Assembly (NCBI RefSeq): GCF_002213415.1
Contig: NZ_NJGU01000009.1
Location: forward strand, 124,001 to 188,000
Origin: Herbaspirillum robiniae
GTDB lineage: Bacteria; Pseudomonadota; Gammaproteobacteria; Burkholderiales; Burkholderiaceae_D
DNA length: 64,000 nucleotides
Reading direction: 5' to 3'
Below are positions 56,436-64,000 of this stretch, in pieces. Below the pieces are notes generated by a model. That model was given only the letters and a program-made list of their open reading frames with translations, was not told where the DNA came from and did no database searches. Both the position numbers and the translations under genes were made by a program. Numbering within the stretch: position 1 is the stretch's first letter; each line of letters starts with the position of its first letter.

Positions 56436-57034
56436 GGACCGGTTTCGATTTTTGCCGACCGCCGGAACAGCGCCGCCGCGCGCGCGAACTCTCGTTCTAC
56501 CGGTGGCTGGCCTGCGCGGCGCTGCTCGGGGTCATGCCGGTGCTGGCGCTGGCCTGGCGCATCGACAGCCACACCGCCGGCATCGAGCGCGCCAACCGCC
56601 TGCTGGCGTCCGAATTGCAGGCGCTGCAGCCGCAACTGGCCAGCACGGCCCAAGCCCGCCTGCGCATTGCCGCCGCGCAGACGCGCCTGCAGGCGCTGGA
56701 GCAGCTGGCGGCCCGGCGCCGGCAGGCGGCGCGCCTGTTGCGGGCGACCGCGCGCGCATCCTCGCCCCATGCGAGGCTGCAGCGCATCGCCCTGCAGACG
56801 CAACGCGCCGAGTTGCGCGGCCACGCGAACCTGCCCGCGGAAGTGCAAGCCTTCACCGAAGCGCTGCTGCACGCCGGGCTCGACAACGTCAGCCTGCAAG
56901 ACATGCGCATGGCCGGCAAGAACGCTGCCGACGGGCGCTATGAATTCACCTTGTCGGCGCCATTGCCGTCCCCGATCCCCTCTGCGTCCACGACTTCGGC
57001 CCCAACGCCCGTATCGGCAACGGTCAAACCATGA
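56432..57034 (+). CDS. pilN: Type IV pilus assembly protein PilN
   Basis: A 200-residue protein with a short cytoplasmic N terminus, one membrane helix (about 27-45) and a periplasmic coiled-coil plus ferredoxin-like domain. The cytoplasmic tail normally holds the PilM-binding motif; here it reads FDFCRPPEQRRRAREL, a weak version. The GTG start overlaps the pilM stop (GTGA) and the stop overlaps pilO (ATGA). Ala/Arg/Gln-rich helices at 55-110 support the coiled coil. Confidence 0.8.
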   Translation: MRTGFDFCRPPEQRRRARELSFYRWLACAALLGVMPVLALAWRIDSHTAGIERANRLLASELQALQPQLASTAQARLRIAAAQTRLQALEQLAARRRQAARLLRATARASSPHARLQRIALQTQRAELRGHANLPAEVQAFTEALLHAGLDNVSLQDMRMAGKNAADGRYEFTLSAPLPSPIPSASTTSAPTPVSATVKP

Positions 57035-57627
57035 AAACCGTCCCGTTCCGACTCTCGCATCCGGCCCATTGGCCCCGCGCAGGGCGGGCATGCCTGCTGC
57101 TGTCGGCGACATTGGCATGCGCGGCGCTGGGCGCGCTGCTGTACGTGGAAGAACGCAACGCCATACGCACGATGGCGGCGAACCGACGCGCGCAATTGCA
57201 GGGGGAACTCAAGGCCGCGCTGACAAAGATCGCCGCATTGGCCCCGCTGCGGCAACAGGAGGGTGAGCTGGCCATGCGCATGGCGGCGGCCGAGGAGCAG
57301 CTGTGGCAGGAAGGCGGCGAGGCCGACGGCCTGCTGCAGGCCAAGCTGTCCCGGCGCGCGGAGGAATGCGGCCTGTCGATGGAGTCGTTCAAGCCGCTGG
57401 CCGCCGCCGGCGCGGTCCGTCCGCTTGCCGGCGACGCCGACATCAGCGTCAGCGGCAGCTACGCGCAGCTGCTGCGCTTCGTGGAGCTGGTCAGCACGCC
57501 GCCGCGTGCGGTGCTGATCGACGCCATGGAAATCACCCGCACCGAACGCGAAGGCAAACAGGCGCTGCTGATGAACGCCACCGTCAGCATCGTCCGGATC
57601 GCCGATAACAAGGAGGGCAAGCCATGA
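57031..57627 (+). CDS. pilO: Type IV pilus assembly protein PilO
   Basis: A 198-residue bitopic inner-membrane protein: one helix (about 18-40), a coiled coil (about 45-100, with ELKAALTKIAALAPLRQQEG), and a C-terminal ferredoxin-like fold containing ISVSGSYAQLLRFVELVSTP, a PilO hallmark. PilO heterodimerises with PilN. Four-base ATGA overlaps at both ends tie it to pilN and pilP. Confidence 0.85.
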   Translation: MKTVPFRLSHPAHWPRAGRACLLLSATLACAALGALLYVEERNAIRTMAANRRAQLQGELKAALTKIAALAPLRQQEGELAMRMAAAEEQLWQEGGEADGLLQAKLSRRAEECGLSMESFKPLAAAGAVRPLAGDADISVSGSYAQLLRFVELVSTPPRAVLIDAMEITRTEREGKQALLMNATVSIVRIADNKEGKP

Positions 57628-58235
57628 AAATCTCGATCGCCGCCGCAGCGGTTCTGGCGCCGCTGGCCGGCGCATTTGCCGCCGTGGCGGCCGGCGGCGC
57701 ACGTCCCGACGAGGCCTCCGCGGCCACCGCCTGGCTGGCCGAGGCGCGACGCCAGGCAAGGCCCGATCTTGCGCTCGCCGCGCCGGTACGGCAGGCGCCC
57801 GTCGACGAGCAGGAGGCGCCCGAGGAGCTGCTGCGCGATCCGTTCGGCCTGGATGAGGAAGCCGCCGCCGACCACACCGGCTCCCCGCCCAAGCGCCATG
57901 CGAACGCGCAAGAAGAAGATGATGAGCGGCCGGCCGCCCCGCATGAACCGGCGATCCGCCTGGTCGGCACGCTGGTGCAGGAGAGCGCCGCCTATGCGGT
58001 GCTGAAGATAGACGGCTCGACGCATCGCGTGCGCGTCGGCGATACCCTCCCCGGCGAACTCGGCCGCGTGCTGCAGATACGCGAGGACGCGGTGACGCTG
58101 TCAGGCCCGGGCCTGCCGCACCTGGTGGCGATGGACAGCGCTCCGGCGCTGCACCAGGCGAAACCGGCGTCGAGGCCCGGCAAAGCCGCCCGCCCGACAA
58201 AACGCCGACTGATCCGCCCGGGAGACGAGGCATGA
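57624..58235 (+). CDS. pilP: Type IV pilus assembly protein PilP
   Basis: A 203-residue PilP-family protein linking the PilN/PilO platform to the PilQ secretin. The conserved LLRDPFGLDE (DPF motif, about 71-80) is followed by a charged linker and the HQ-type beta domain (RLVGTLVQESAAYAVLKIDG, HRVRVGDTLPGELGRVLQI). PilP is normally a lipoprotein, but the N-terminal hydrophobic segment here has no lipobox cysteine. A basic tail (AARPTKRRLIRP) closes the protein. It overlaps pilO and pilQ by 4 bp each. Confidence 0.85.
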   Translation: MKISIAAAAVLAPLAGAFAAVAAGGARPDEASAATAWLAEARRQARPDLALAAPVRQAPVDEQEAPEELLRDPFGLDEEAAADHTGSPPKRHANAQEEDDERPAAPHEPAIRLVGTLVQESAAYAVLKIDGSTHRVRVGDTLPGELGRVLQIREDAVTLSGPGLPHLVAMDSAPALHQAKPASRPGKAARPTKRRLIRPGDEA

Positions 58236-60313
58236 AGCGATGGATCAGGTCTGCACAATATCTGCTGAAAGCCCTCGTCCCGGCGTTGGCGCTGTCCTTG
58301 CCACCGGCATGGGCGCAAGACAACCGGCTTGAAAGCTTGCAGCTCAGCAAGGGCGAAGACCACACCGTCGTCGAACTGGGTTTCAGCCATCCGCCGGATC
58401 CGGACCTGCTCAGCGAATTCGCCACGCTCAATCCGCCGCGCCTGATCGTCGACATCGCCCAGGCCGCACCGGGCCGCGACCTTCCCAGGTCCACGGCGTC
58501 CACCGGCATCCTGCGCCGGGCGCTGGTGGCCGGCGACAGCGAGCGCCTGCGCCTGCTGCTGGAGCTGCGGCGCAAGACCACGCACCGGCTGCGCTTCGAA
58601 GGCAGGTTCCTGCGCATCGAACTGCGAGAACAGGCCGAGCCGTCCGTCCAGCCCGACGCAACTCCCGCGCCTCCCGCACAGATCGCCGCCATCGACTTTC
58701 GCCGCGGCCCGCTGGGCGAAGGGCGGCTGTCGGTGGAACTGCCTTCCGCCCAGGCGGCAGTCAACGTGCGCCAGCAAGGCCAGAAGATCGTGGCCGACAT
58801 CCCGGGCGTCGAACTGCCGGCCGAGCTGCAGCGACGCCTGGACGTCGGCGAGTTCGCCACGCCGGTCACGCGCTACGTCGCCATGCGCCACGAGGGCGGC
58901 ACGCGACTGGTGATCGAACCGCAGGGCCTGTGGCGCTACAACGCCTACCAGAGCGGATCGCGCCTGTTGATCGACATCATCCCGATCGCGCAGCAGCCCA
59001 ACCGGATCGCTACCGGACGCGACTATCGCGGCGAGAAGCTCTCGCTCAACTTCCAGAACATCGAGGTGCGCTCGGCGCTGCAGGTGCTGGCTGACTTCAC
59101 CGGCCTGAACATCATCGCCAGCGACGCCGTGACCGGACAGTTGAGCCTGCGCCTGAAGGAGGTCCCGTGGGACCAGGCGCTGGACATCATCATGCAGGCG
59201 CGCGGGCTGGACATGCGGCGTAACGGCGACATCATCTGGATCGCCCCGCGCGAGGAGATGCTGGCGCGCGAGCGGCAGGAGCTGGAGCAAAAGGCCATGA
59301 TCGCCGACCTGGAGCCGCTGCACGCCGAGGTGTTCCAGCTGAACTACCAGCGCGCCGACGCCTTTCGCCGCGTGTTCGGCATCGGCGAGGACGGCGCGAC
59401 GCTGGCCGAGCGGCGCAACGCCCTGCTCTCGCGGCGCGGCAGCGCGGTGGTCGACGCCCGCACCAACCAGCTGTTCGTGACCGATACCGTGGCCGTGCTG
59501 GGCAACGTGCGCAAGCTGCTCGAGCGCATCGACATCGCCGCGCGCCAGGTGCTGATCGAGGCGCGCATCGTCGAGGCCGACGACAGCTTCGGCCGCAACC
59601 TGGGCGTGAAACTGGGCCTCTCGGCCAAGACCAACGGCCTGGCCCTCGGCAACTCCTACGCCGGCGTGGGCGAACTGACCGGGCAGACGCCGCCGGTTCC
59701 CGGCACCTTCCTGAAGGAGCCGGCGGTGAACTTGCCGGCCCAGGCGCTGGGCGGCTCGGCGCCGGGCAGCTTCGCCTTCACGCTGTTCAACGCCGCCGCC
59801 CGGCGCTTCCTCAACGTGGAATTGTCGGCGCTGGAATCCGAAGGGCGCGGCAAGATCGTCTCCAGCCCGCGCGTGGTCACCGCCGACCAGCAGGCGGCCC
59901 TGATCGAGCAGGGCGAGGAGATTCCCTACCAGCAATCCACCAGCAGCGGCGCCACCGCCACCGCGTTCAAGAAGGCCAACCTGAAGCTGGAAGTGACGCC
60001 GCAGATCACGCCCGACGGCAACGTGATCCTCGACGTCGACGTCAACAAGGACAGCCGCGGCACGGCCACGCCGGGCGGGCTGGCGATCAACACCAAGCAC
60101 GTCAGGACCCGCGTGCAGGTGGAGGATGGCGGCACCGTCGTCATCGGCGGCATCTACACGCAGACCGAGAACCGGCACGAGGCCAGGGTGCCGCTGCTGG
60201 GCGACATCCCGCTACTGGGTCACCTCTTCAGGCACAGCGCGCGGGTGCAGGACAAGACCGAGCTGCTGATCTTCCTCACGCCGCGCGTGGTCGCCGCGCC
60301 GCCCTCCCATTGA
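58232..60313 (+). CDS. pilQ: Type IV pilus secretin PilQ
   Basis: A 693-residue outer-membrane secretin. A signal peptide (ALVPALALSLPPAWA) is followed by two AMIN-type peptidoglycan-binding repeats (about 30-120 and 145-240), an STN/N0 domain (ISLNFQNIEVRSALQVLADF-like region near 270), an N1 domain, and the secretin core from about 440. The core has VLIEARIVEADDSFGRNLGV, SPRVVTADQQAALIEQGEEI and TVVIGGIYTQTENRHEARVP. It is complete and shares a 4-bp overlap with pilP. It ends the pilMNOPQ operon, about 195 bp before aroK. Confidence 0.95.
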   Translation: MKRWIRSAQYLLKALVPALALSLPPAWAQDNRLESLQLSKGEDHTVVELGFSHPPDPDLLSEFATLNPPRLIVDIAQAAPGRDLPRSTASTGILRRALVAGDSERLRLLLELRRKTTHRLRFEGRFLRIELREQAEPSVQPDATPAPPAQIAAIDFRRGPLGEGRLSVELPSAQAAVNVRQQGQKIVADIPGVELPAELQRRLDVGEFATPVTRYVAMRHEGGTRLVIEPQGLWRYNAYQSGSRLLIDIIPIAQQPNRIATGRDYRGEKLSLNFQNIEVRSALQVLADFTGLNIIASDAVTGQLSLRLKEVPWDQALDIIMQARGLDMRRNGDIIWIAPREEMLARERQELEQKAMIADLEPLHAEVFQLNYQRADAFRRVFGIGEDGATLAERRNALLSRRGSAVVDARTNQLFVTDTVAVLGNVRKLLERIDIAARQVLIEARIVEADDSFGRNLGVKLGLSAKTNGLALGNSYAGVGELTGQTPPVPGTFLKEPAVNLPAQALGGSAPGSFAFTLFNAAARRFLNVELSALESEGRGKIVSSPRVVTADQQAALIEQGEEIPYQQSTSSGATATAFKKANLKLEVTPQITPDGNVILDVDVNKDSRGTATPGGLAINTKHVRTRVQVEDGGTVVIGGIYTQTENRHEARVPLLGDIPLLGHLFRHSARVQDKTELLIFLTPRVVAAPPSH

Positions 60314-60507
60314 GCCGCCCGGGCGGCATCGGATCCAATTTTCCCCCGGCGAAGCGGCAAGGACGGTAAAATCGCCGTTTAGGCTCAGAAAGCTGCCGCA
60401 GGGCAATACCGCAGCGGCTTTCCGGCTTGACGCCCCGGGACTCGCGAACAACGACAAGCTCCCGGCCGCGCCAACGAACATTTGCCTGCAGTGCAGAATT
60501 CTTTGAT

Positions 60508-62310
60508 ATGACTGGAAGCATCTTCCTTGTCGGCCTGATGGGAGCCGGCAAGACCACCATAGGCCGCGCGCTGGCCAAAAAGCTTGGCAAGCGCTTCATC
60601 GATTCGGACCACGAGATCGAAGCGCGCACCGGCGCATCGATCCCGGTGATCTTTGAAATCGAGGGCGAGGAAAGCTTCCGCCGCCGCGAGGCCGAAGTCA
60701 TCCGCGAACTCAGTGCGCAACCCGACATCGTGCTGGCCACCGGCGGCGGCGCCGTGCTGCGCGCGGAAAACCGCGAGAACCTGAAAAAGGGCGGCACCGT
60801 CATCTACCTGCGCGCCAGCATCAACCAGATCCTCCAGCGCACCGGGCGCGACAAGAACCGCCCGCTGCTGCAGACGGCCGACCCGCGCCGCAAGCTGGAA
60901 GAACTCTCGCGCCAGCGCGAACCGCTGTACCGCGACGTGGCCGACTTCGTGGTCGAGACCAACCGCCCGAACGTGCAGTTCCTGGTGCAGACCATCATCA
61001 GCCACCTGGAGCTCTCGCCCAAGCAAGCCGACGAACGCCCCCTCGCCGAAGAAAACGCGGTCATCATCGAACGCGCCAGCGCGGCGATGGTCACAGGCGA
61101 AGACGGCCACACCGTCTTTGCCGCCGCATCGTCGACCGTCATCATTCACAACGCCGCCGCTATCGACGGCGCCAGCCAAGACACCCGCAGCATGAACCCA
61201 TCCGCCATCGCCACCGCCGCCCCGATCACCCTGGAAGTCGACCTGGGCGAGCGCAGCTATCCCATCATCATCGGCCGCGGCCTGCTGGACGACCCGGCGC
61301 TGCTGCCGCAGTTCGTCAAGGGCAAGCGCGCCGCCATCGTCACCAACGACAAGGTCGGCCCGCTCTATCTGGAAAAGCTCAGTTCGGCGCTGCGCGCGGC
61401 CGGCAAGCAGGTCACCGAGATCGTGCTGCCGGACGGCGAGGAGCACAAGAACTGGTCCAGCCTGATGAAGATCTTCGACGTGCTGCTGGCCGAGAAATGC
61501 GATCGCAAGACCACGCTGGTCGCCCTGGGCGGCGGCGTGATCGGCGACCTGACCGGCTTCGCCGCCGCGTCCTACATGCGCGGCGTGCCCTTCGTGCAGG
61601 TGCCGACCACGCTGCTGTCGCAGGTCGACTCCTCGGTGGGCGGCAAGACCGGCATCAACCATCCGCTGGGCAAGAACATGATCGGCGCGTTCTACCAGCC
61701 GCAGGCGGTGATCGCCGACACCGGCACGCTGCATACGTTGCCCCCGCGCGAGCTGGCCGCCGGCATCGCCGAGGTGATCAAGCACGGCGCCATCATCGAC
61801 GCCCCCTTCTTCGACTGGATCGAAGCCAACGTCGGCCAACTGGTGGCCAAGGACGACGCCGCGCTGGCCTACGCCATCCAGCGCTCCTGCGAAATCAAGG
61901 CCGACGTGGTGCGCCAGGACGAGCGCGAGGGCGGCCTGCGCGCCATCCTCAACTTCGGCCACACCTTCGGCCACGCCATCGAGAATGGCCTGGGTTACGG
62001 CCAATGGCTGCACGGCGAGGCGGTCGGCTGCGGCATGGTGATGGCGGCCGACCTGTCGCACCGCCTGGGCTACATCGACGCCGCCGCGCGCGAGCGCATC
62101 CGCGCGGTGACCGCCGCCGCCGGCCTGCCGGTCTCCGCGCCCGACCTGGGCGAGCAGCGCTGGCTGGAACTGATGGAAGTGGACAAGAAAAACGAAGGCG
62201 GACAGATCAAGTTCATCCTGATCCGGCCGCTGGGAACCCCGCTCATTACCAACGCGCCGCAGGAGTTGCTCATGCAGACCCTGGCGGCCTGCACCGATAC
62301 CGGAGAGTGA
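60508..62310 (+). CDS. aroKB: Fused shikimate kinase / 3-dehydroquinate synthase (AroK-AroB)
   Basis: One uninterrupted 600-residue frame encodes two shikimate-pathway enzymes. Residues 1-175 are a complete AroK: Walker A GLMGAGKT (9-16), [11 protein letters not shown], and substrate-binding [10 protein letters not shown]. Residues about 235-600 are a complete Aro[41 protein letters not shown], and metal-binding [11 protein letters not shown] with a C-terminal [10 protein letters not shown] linker of roughly 50 residues (about 178-228) joins them, with no stop codon. An internal ATG at 61192 could start a separate AroB but lacks a clear ribosome site. dgt starts 1 bp after the stop. Confidence 0.88.
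   Translation: MTGSIFLVGLMGAGKTTIGRALAKKLGKRFIDSDHEIEARTGASIPVIFEIEGEESFRRREAEVIRELSAQPDIVLATGGGAVLRAENRENLKKGGTVIYLRASINQILQRTGRDKNRPLLQTADPRRKLEELSRQREPLYRDVADFVVETNRPNVQFLVQTIISHLELSPKQADERPLAEENAVIIERASAAMVTGEDGHTVFAAASSTVIIHNAAAIDGASQDTRSMNPSAIATAAPITLEVDLGERSYPIIIGRGLLDDPALLPQFVKGKRAAIVTNDKVGPLYLEKLSSALRAAGKQVTEIVLPDGEEHKNWSSLMKIFDVLLAEKCDRKTTLVALGGGVIGDLTGFAAASYMRGVPFVQVPTTLLSQVDSSVGGKTGINHPLGKNMIGAFYQPQAVIADTGTLHTLPPRELAAGIAEVIKHGAIIDAPFFDWIEANVGQLVAKDDAALAYAIQRSCEIKADVVRQDEREGGLRAILNFGHTFGHAIENGLGYGQWLHGEAVGCGMVMAADLSHRLGYIDAAARERIRAVTAAAGLPVSAPDLGEQRWLELMEVDKKNEGGQIKFILIRPLGTPLITNAPQELLMQTLAACTDTGE
61192..62310 (+). other. aroB: AroB portion, possible independent start inside the fusion
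   Basis: Marks where a stand-alone 3-dehydroquinate synthase would begin: [20 protein letters not shown], 372 residues, a normal AroB length. The bases before this ATG show no GGAG-like site, so I favour translation as the fused protein. Internal initiation cannot be excluded. Confidence 0.5.
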
Positions 62311-62311
62311 C

Positions 62312-63463
62312 ATGACACATGAAGCGCCGCCGCATCTCGCCCTCTACGCCGCCAACTCGGCAAACTCCAGGGGCCGGCGCTTCAGTGAAACGCCCCCGGG
62401 GTCGCGCAGCGAATTCCAGCGCGACCGCGACCGCATCGTCCACTCCACCGCCTTTCGCCGCCTCGAGTACAAGACCCAGGTCTTCGTCAACCACGAGGGC
62501 GACCTGTTCCGCACCCGCCTCACCCACAGCATCGAAGTCGCGCAGATCGCCCGCTCCTGCGCGCGCAACCTGCAGTTGAACGAAGACCTGGTGGAAGCCA
62601 TCTCGCTGGCCCACGACCTCGGCCATACGCCATTCGGCCACGCAGGCCAGGACGAGCTCAACAACTGCATGAAGGACTACGGCGGCTTCGAGCACAACCT
62701 GCAAAGCCTGCGCGTGGTCGACGAGCTGGAGCAGCACTACGGCGCCTTCGACGGCCTGAACCTGACCTTCGAGACGCGCGAGGGCATCCTCAAGCACTGC
62801 TCGCTGAACAACGCGCGCCAGCTGGGCGACGTCGGCGTGCGCTTCATCGAGAAGAAGCAACCCTCGCTGGAGGCGCAGCTGGCCAACCTGGCCGACGAGA
62901 TCGCCTACAACAACCACGACATCGACGACGGCCTGCGCTCGGGCCTGCTGACGATGGCGCTGATGAGCGAGGTCGACTTCTTCGCGCGCCACCTGCGCGA
63001 GGTGGAAGCGACCTATCCCGGCATCACCGGCCGCCGCGTGATCCACGAGACCGTGCGCCGCATGATCAACGCGCTCATCGTCGACCTCATCCACACCTCG
63101 CAATCGCGTATCACCGAGCTCGCCCCGCGCGACATCGACGATGTGCGCAACGCGCCGCAGCTGATCGCCTTCTCCGACGCCATGGCGGCCGAGGCGGCAG
63201 TGCTCAAGAAATTCCTGCGCGAGAAGCTCTACCGCCATTACCAGGTCAACCGCATGACCGCCAAGGCGCGCCGCATCATCGGCGAGATGTTCGGCATCTT
63301 CGCCGGCCAGCCCAACCTGCTGCCGCCGGACTACCAGGTCAGGGACATCGCCGACGAGTCGCAACGTCTCCACAAGCAGGCGCGCAAGGTCGCCGACTAC
63401 ATCGCCGGCATGACCGACCGCTATGCCATCCGCGAGCATCGCCGGCTGTTCGTGATGGAATAG
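62312..63463 (+). CDS. dgt: Deoxyguanosinetriphosphate triphosphohydrolase-like protein
   Basis: A 383-residue HD-domain hydrolase of the dGTPase family, which cleaves dNTPs to deoxynucleoside and triphosphate. The metal-binding HD pattern is visible as the His of [19 protein letters not shown], then [20 protein letters not shown] (His-Asp), then a later Asp in [18 protein letters not shown]. The length fits the type-2 dGTPase-like subfamily rather than the 505-residue E. coli enzyme. The ATG is 1 bp after the aroKB stop with a GGAGAG ribosome site, so expression is coupled to that gene. Confidence 0.93.
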   Translation: MTHEAPPHLALYAANSANSRGRRFSETPPGSRSEFQRDRDRIVHSTAFRRLEYKTQVFVNHEGDLFRTRLTHSIEVAQIARSCARNLQLNEDLVEAISLAHDLGHTPFGHAGQDELNNCMKDYGGFEHNLQSLRVVDELEQHYGAFDGLNLTFETREGILKHCSLNNARQLGDVGVRFIEKKQPSLEAQLANLADEIAYNNHDIDDGLRSGLLTMALMSEVDFFARHLREVEATYPGITGRRVIHETVRRMINALIVDLIHTSQSRITELAPRDIDDVRNAPQLIAFSDAMAAEAAVLKKFLREKLYRHYQVNRMTAKARRIIGEMFGIFAGQPNLLPPDYQVRDIADESQRLHKQARKVADYIAGMTDRYAIREHRRLFVME

Positions 63464-63930
63464 GCAAGCCGGGGCGAGACGCACCGCAACGCCGTCGCGC
63501 CTGGTTGAACGCAGCGTTCCGATACGCTGCGTTTTCCCTCAGCTCATCGCTGGTGGTTTTTTATTGCAACTGTGCAAATTCATTTGCGCGCGGGCAATCG
63601 CCGCACATTTCGTTACACTTTTTTCGCAAAATATTTTGGCTTCGCACCAGCTCTGCACTGTGCGTCTCGCCTTCGCGAAAACCCTTTTCCACATTGGGAT
63701 TGCGCCGGGTTGCGACGGTGAAACGGGTTGCTGCGCGCCATGATTTCCGCTGAAACCGGCAGATGTAAATTTCTGTCAATATTCAGATAGCGCGCCACCC
63801 GCCGTTATGAAGGAATGGATCGGCGCCTTGCTGTCGGGCTTATTGCCTGCAACTTGTGTTTGCCGCTCCAGCGGATCCGCCCCTCCCCCTTTCTTGATTC
63901 ACGGATCCCCTCTTTTCTCAGGAGACCGTC
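63464..63930. other. Long intergenic region after dgt
   Basis: About 465 bp. A terminator is at the left end. Positions 63540-63660 and 63750-63795 are clearly more AT-rich than the rest of the window and probably hold promoter or regulatory DNA for the gene starting at 63931. Short open frames on both strands here show no recognisable protein. Confidence 0.45.
63508..63535 (+). terminator. Rho-independent terminator after dgt
   Basis: A 9-bp stem AACGCAGCG / CGCTGCGTT with an eight-base loop, followed by further T residues, 45 bp past the dgt stop. Confidence 0.8.
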
Positions 63931-64000
63931 ATGGCCATCAGCACCACCAGCGGCGTCGACACCAAGTCGCTGCTGCCCAGCACCACTACTACCTCCACCA
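63931..64000 (+). CDS. Unidentified Ser/Thr-rich protein, N-terminal fragment
   Basis: The window ends 70 bases into this gene. An AGGAG site lies seven bases before the ATG, so it is a real start. The visible peptide begins MAISTTSGVDTKSLLPSTTT and is dominated by Ser and Thr. Flagellar hook-associated and similar secreted proteins often begin this way, but 23 residues are not enough to assign a function. A long upstream regulatory region suggests separate control. Confidence 0.6.
   Translation, partial: MAISTTSGVDTKSLLPSTTTTST

Noticed and set aside
60385-62313. 642-codon minus-strand open frame opposite aroK-aroB
   Set aside because: Shadow frame. It supports nothing except the high GC3 of the region.
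63505-63779. Short open frames on both strands between dgt and the last gene
   Set aside because: They overlap the dgt terminator or an AT-rich regulatory stretch and match no recognised protein.
63808-63830. Possible sigma-54 promoter (TGG...TTGC) before the last gene
   Set aside because: The GG and GC dinucleotides are 11 bp apart instead of the required 10, and flanking bases do not fit.

Overview
The window is a dense, GC-rich chromosomal segment of a betaproteobacterium. Protein sequences and gene order (murA-hisG-hisD-hisC-hisB beside mlaFEDACB; cta/cox genes with SURF1, CtaG, CtaA and CtaB; pilMNOPQ-aroK-aroB-dgt; a PhaM homologue) fit Burkholderiales and most closely resemble Oxalobacteraceae such as Herbaspirillum. 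That assignment is inference from recognised sequences, not a database result. I see no rRNA, tRNA, CRISPR array, insertion sequence, prophage or plasmid gene, so this is core genome rather than a mobile island.

Layout. 1-11.6 kb: a co-oriented minus-strand block, read from high to low coordinates: mlaF-E-D-A-C-B (phospholipid transport), a YadG/YadH-type ABC exporter, a BolA-family gene, murA, hisG, hisD, an orphan DNA methyltransferase, hisC and the start of hisB. 12-15.5 kb, plus strand: ychF, a methyltransferase and a diguanylate cyclase. 15.5-21.6 kb, minus strand: a frameshifted DMT transporter gene, ferredoxin, coaD, rsmD and two M16 peptidase-family genes with a ParA-like gene between them. 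21.8-26.2 kb, plus strand: ftsY, a small HhH protein, ftsE, ftsX and rpoH. 26.3-36 kb, mostly minus strand: the cytochrome c oxidase locus (DUF2244 protein, ctaC, ctaD, a 36-residue assembly protein, ctaG, DUF2970 protein, ctaE, SURF1, a divergent SCO-like protein, ctaA, ctaB, SCO1), with a small plus-strand DUF2909 gene inside. 36.4-38.7 kb: a BioC-like methyltransferase divergent from comF-trmL. 38.8-42.8 kb: an ABC importer with two paralogous binding proteins. 43-49 kb: a DUF2946-PCuAC copper pair, hldE-type adenylyltransferase, a ferritin-like diiron protein, PhaM and a Leu/Ile/Val-type binding protein. 48.3-52.5 kb: tandem DUF3108 genes, queC and a serine hydrolase. 52.7-63.5 kb: mrcA (PBP1a) divergent from pilMNOPQ, then a fused aroK-aroB frame and dgt. 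The window ends inside an unidentified Ser/Thr-rich gene.

How genes work together. Several blocks build the envelope: Mla lipid trafficking, MurA and PBP1a for peptidoglycan, FtsEX for division, the pilus assembly platform and heptose activation. The cta block contains nearly everything needed to build an aa3-type oxidase: three core subunits, heme o/a synthesis, and several copper and heme insertion factors.

Most notable observations: shikimate kinase and 3-dehydroquinate synthase share one uninterrupted frame; a near-perfect CIRCE (HrcA) operator and a sigma-E-like promoter lie upstream of rpoH; an orphan adenine-type methyltransferase is embedded in the his operon; a second, divergent SCO-like protein with CxxxC and His sits in the oxidase locus; and a DMT transporter gene carries a one-base frameshift. 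I did not find a convincing wholly new multi-gene system.
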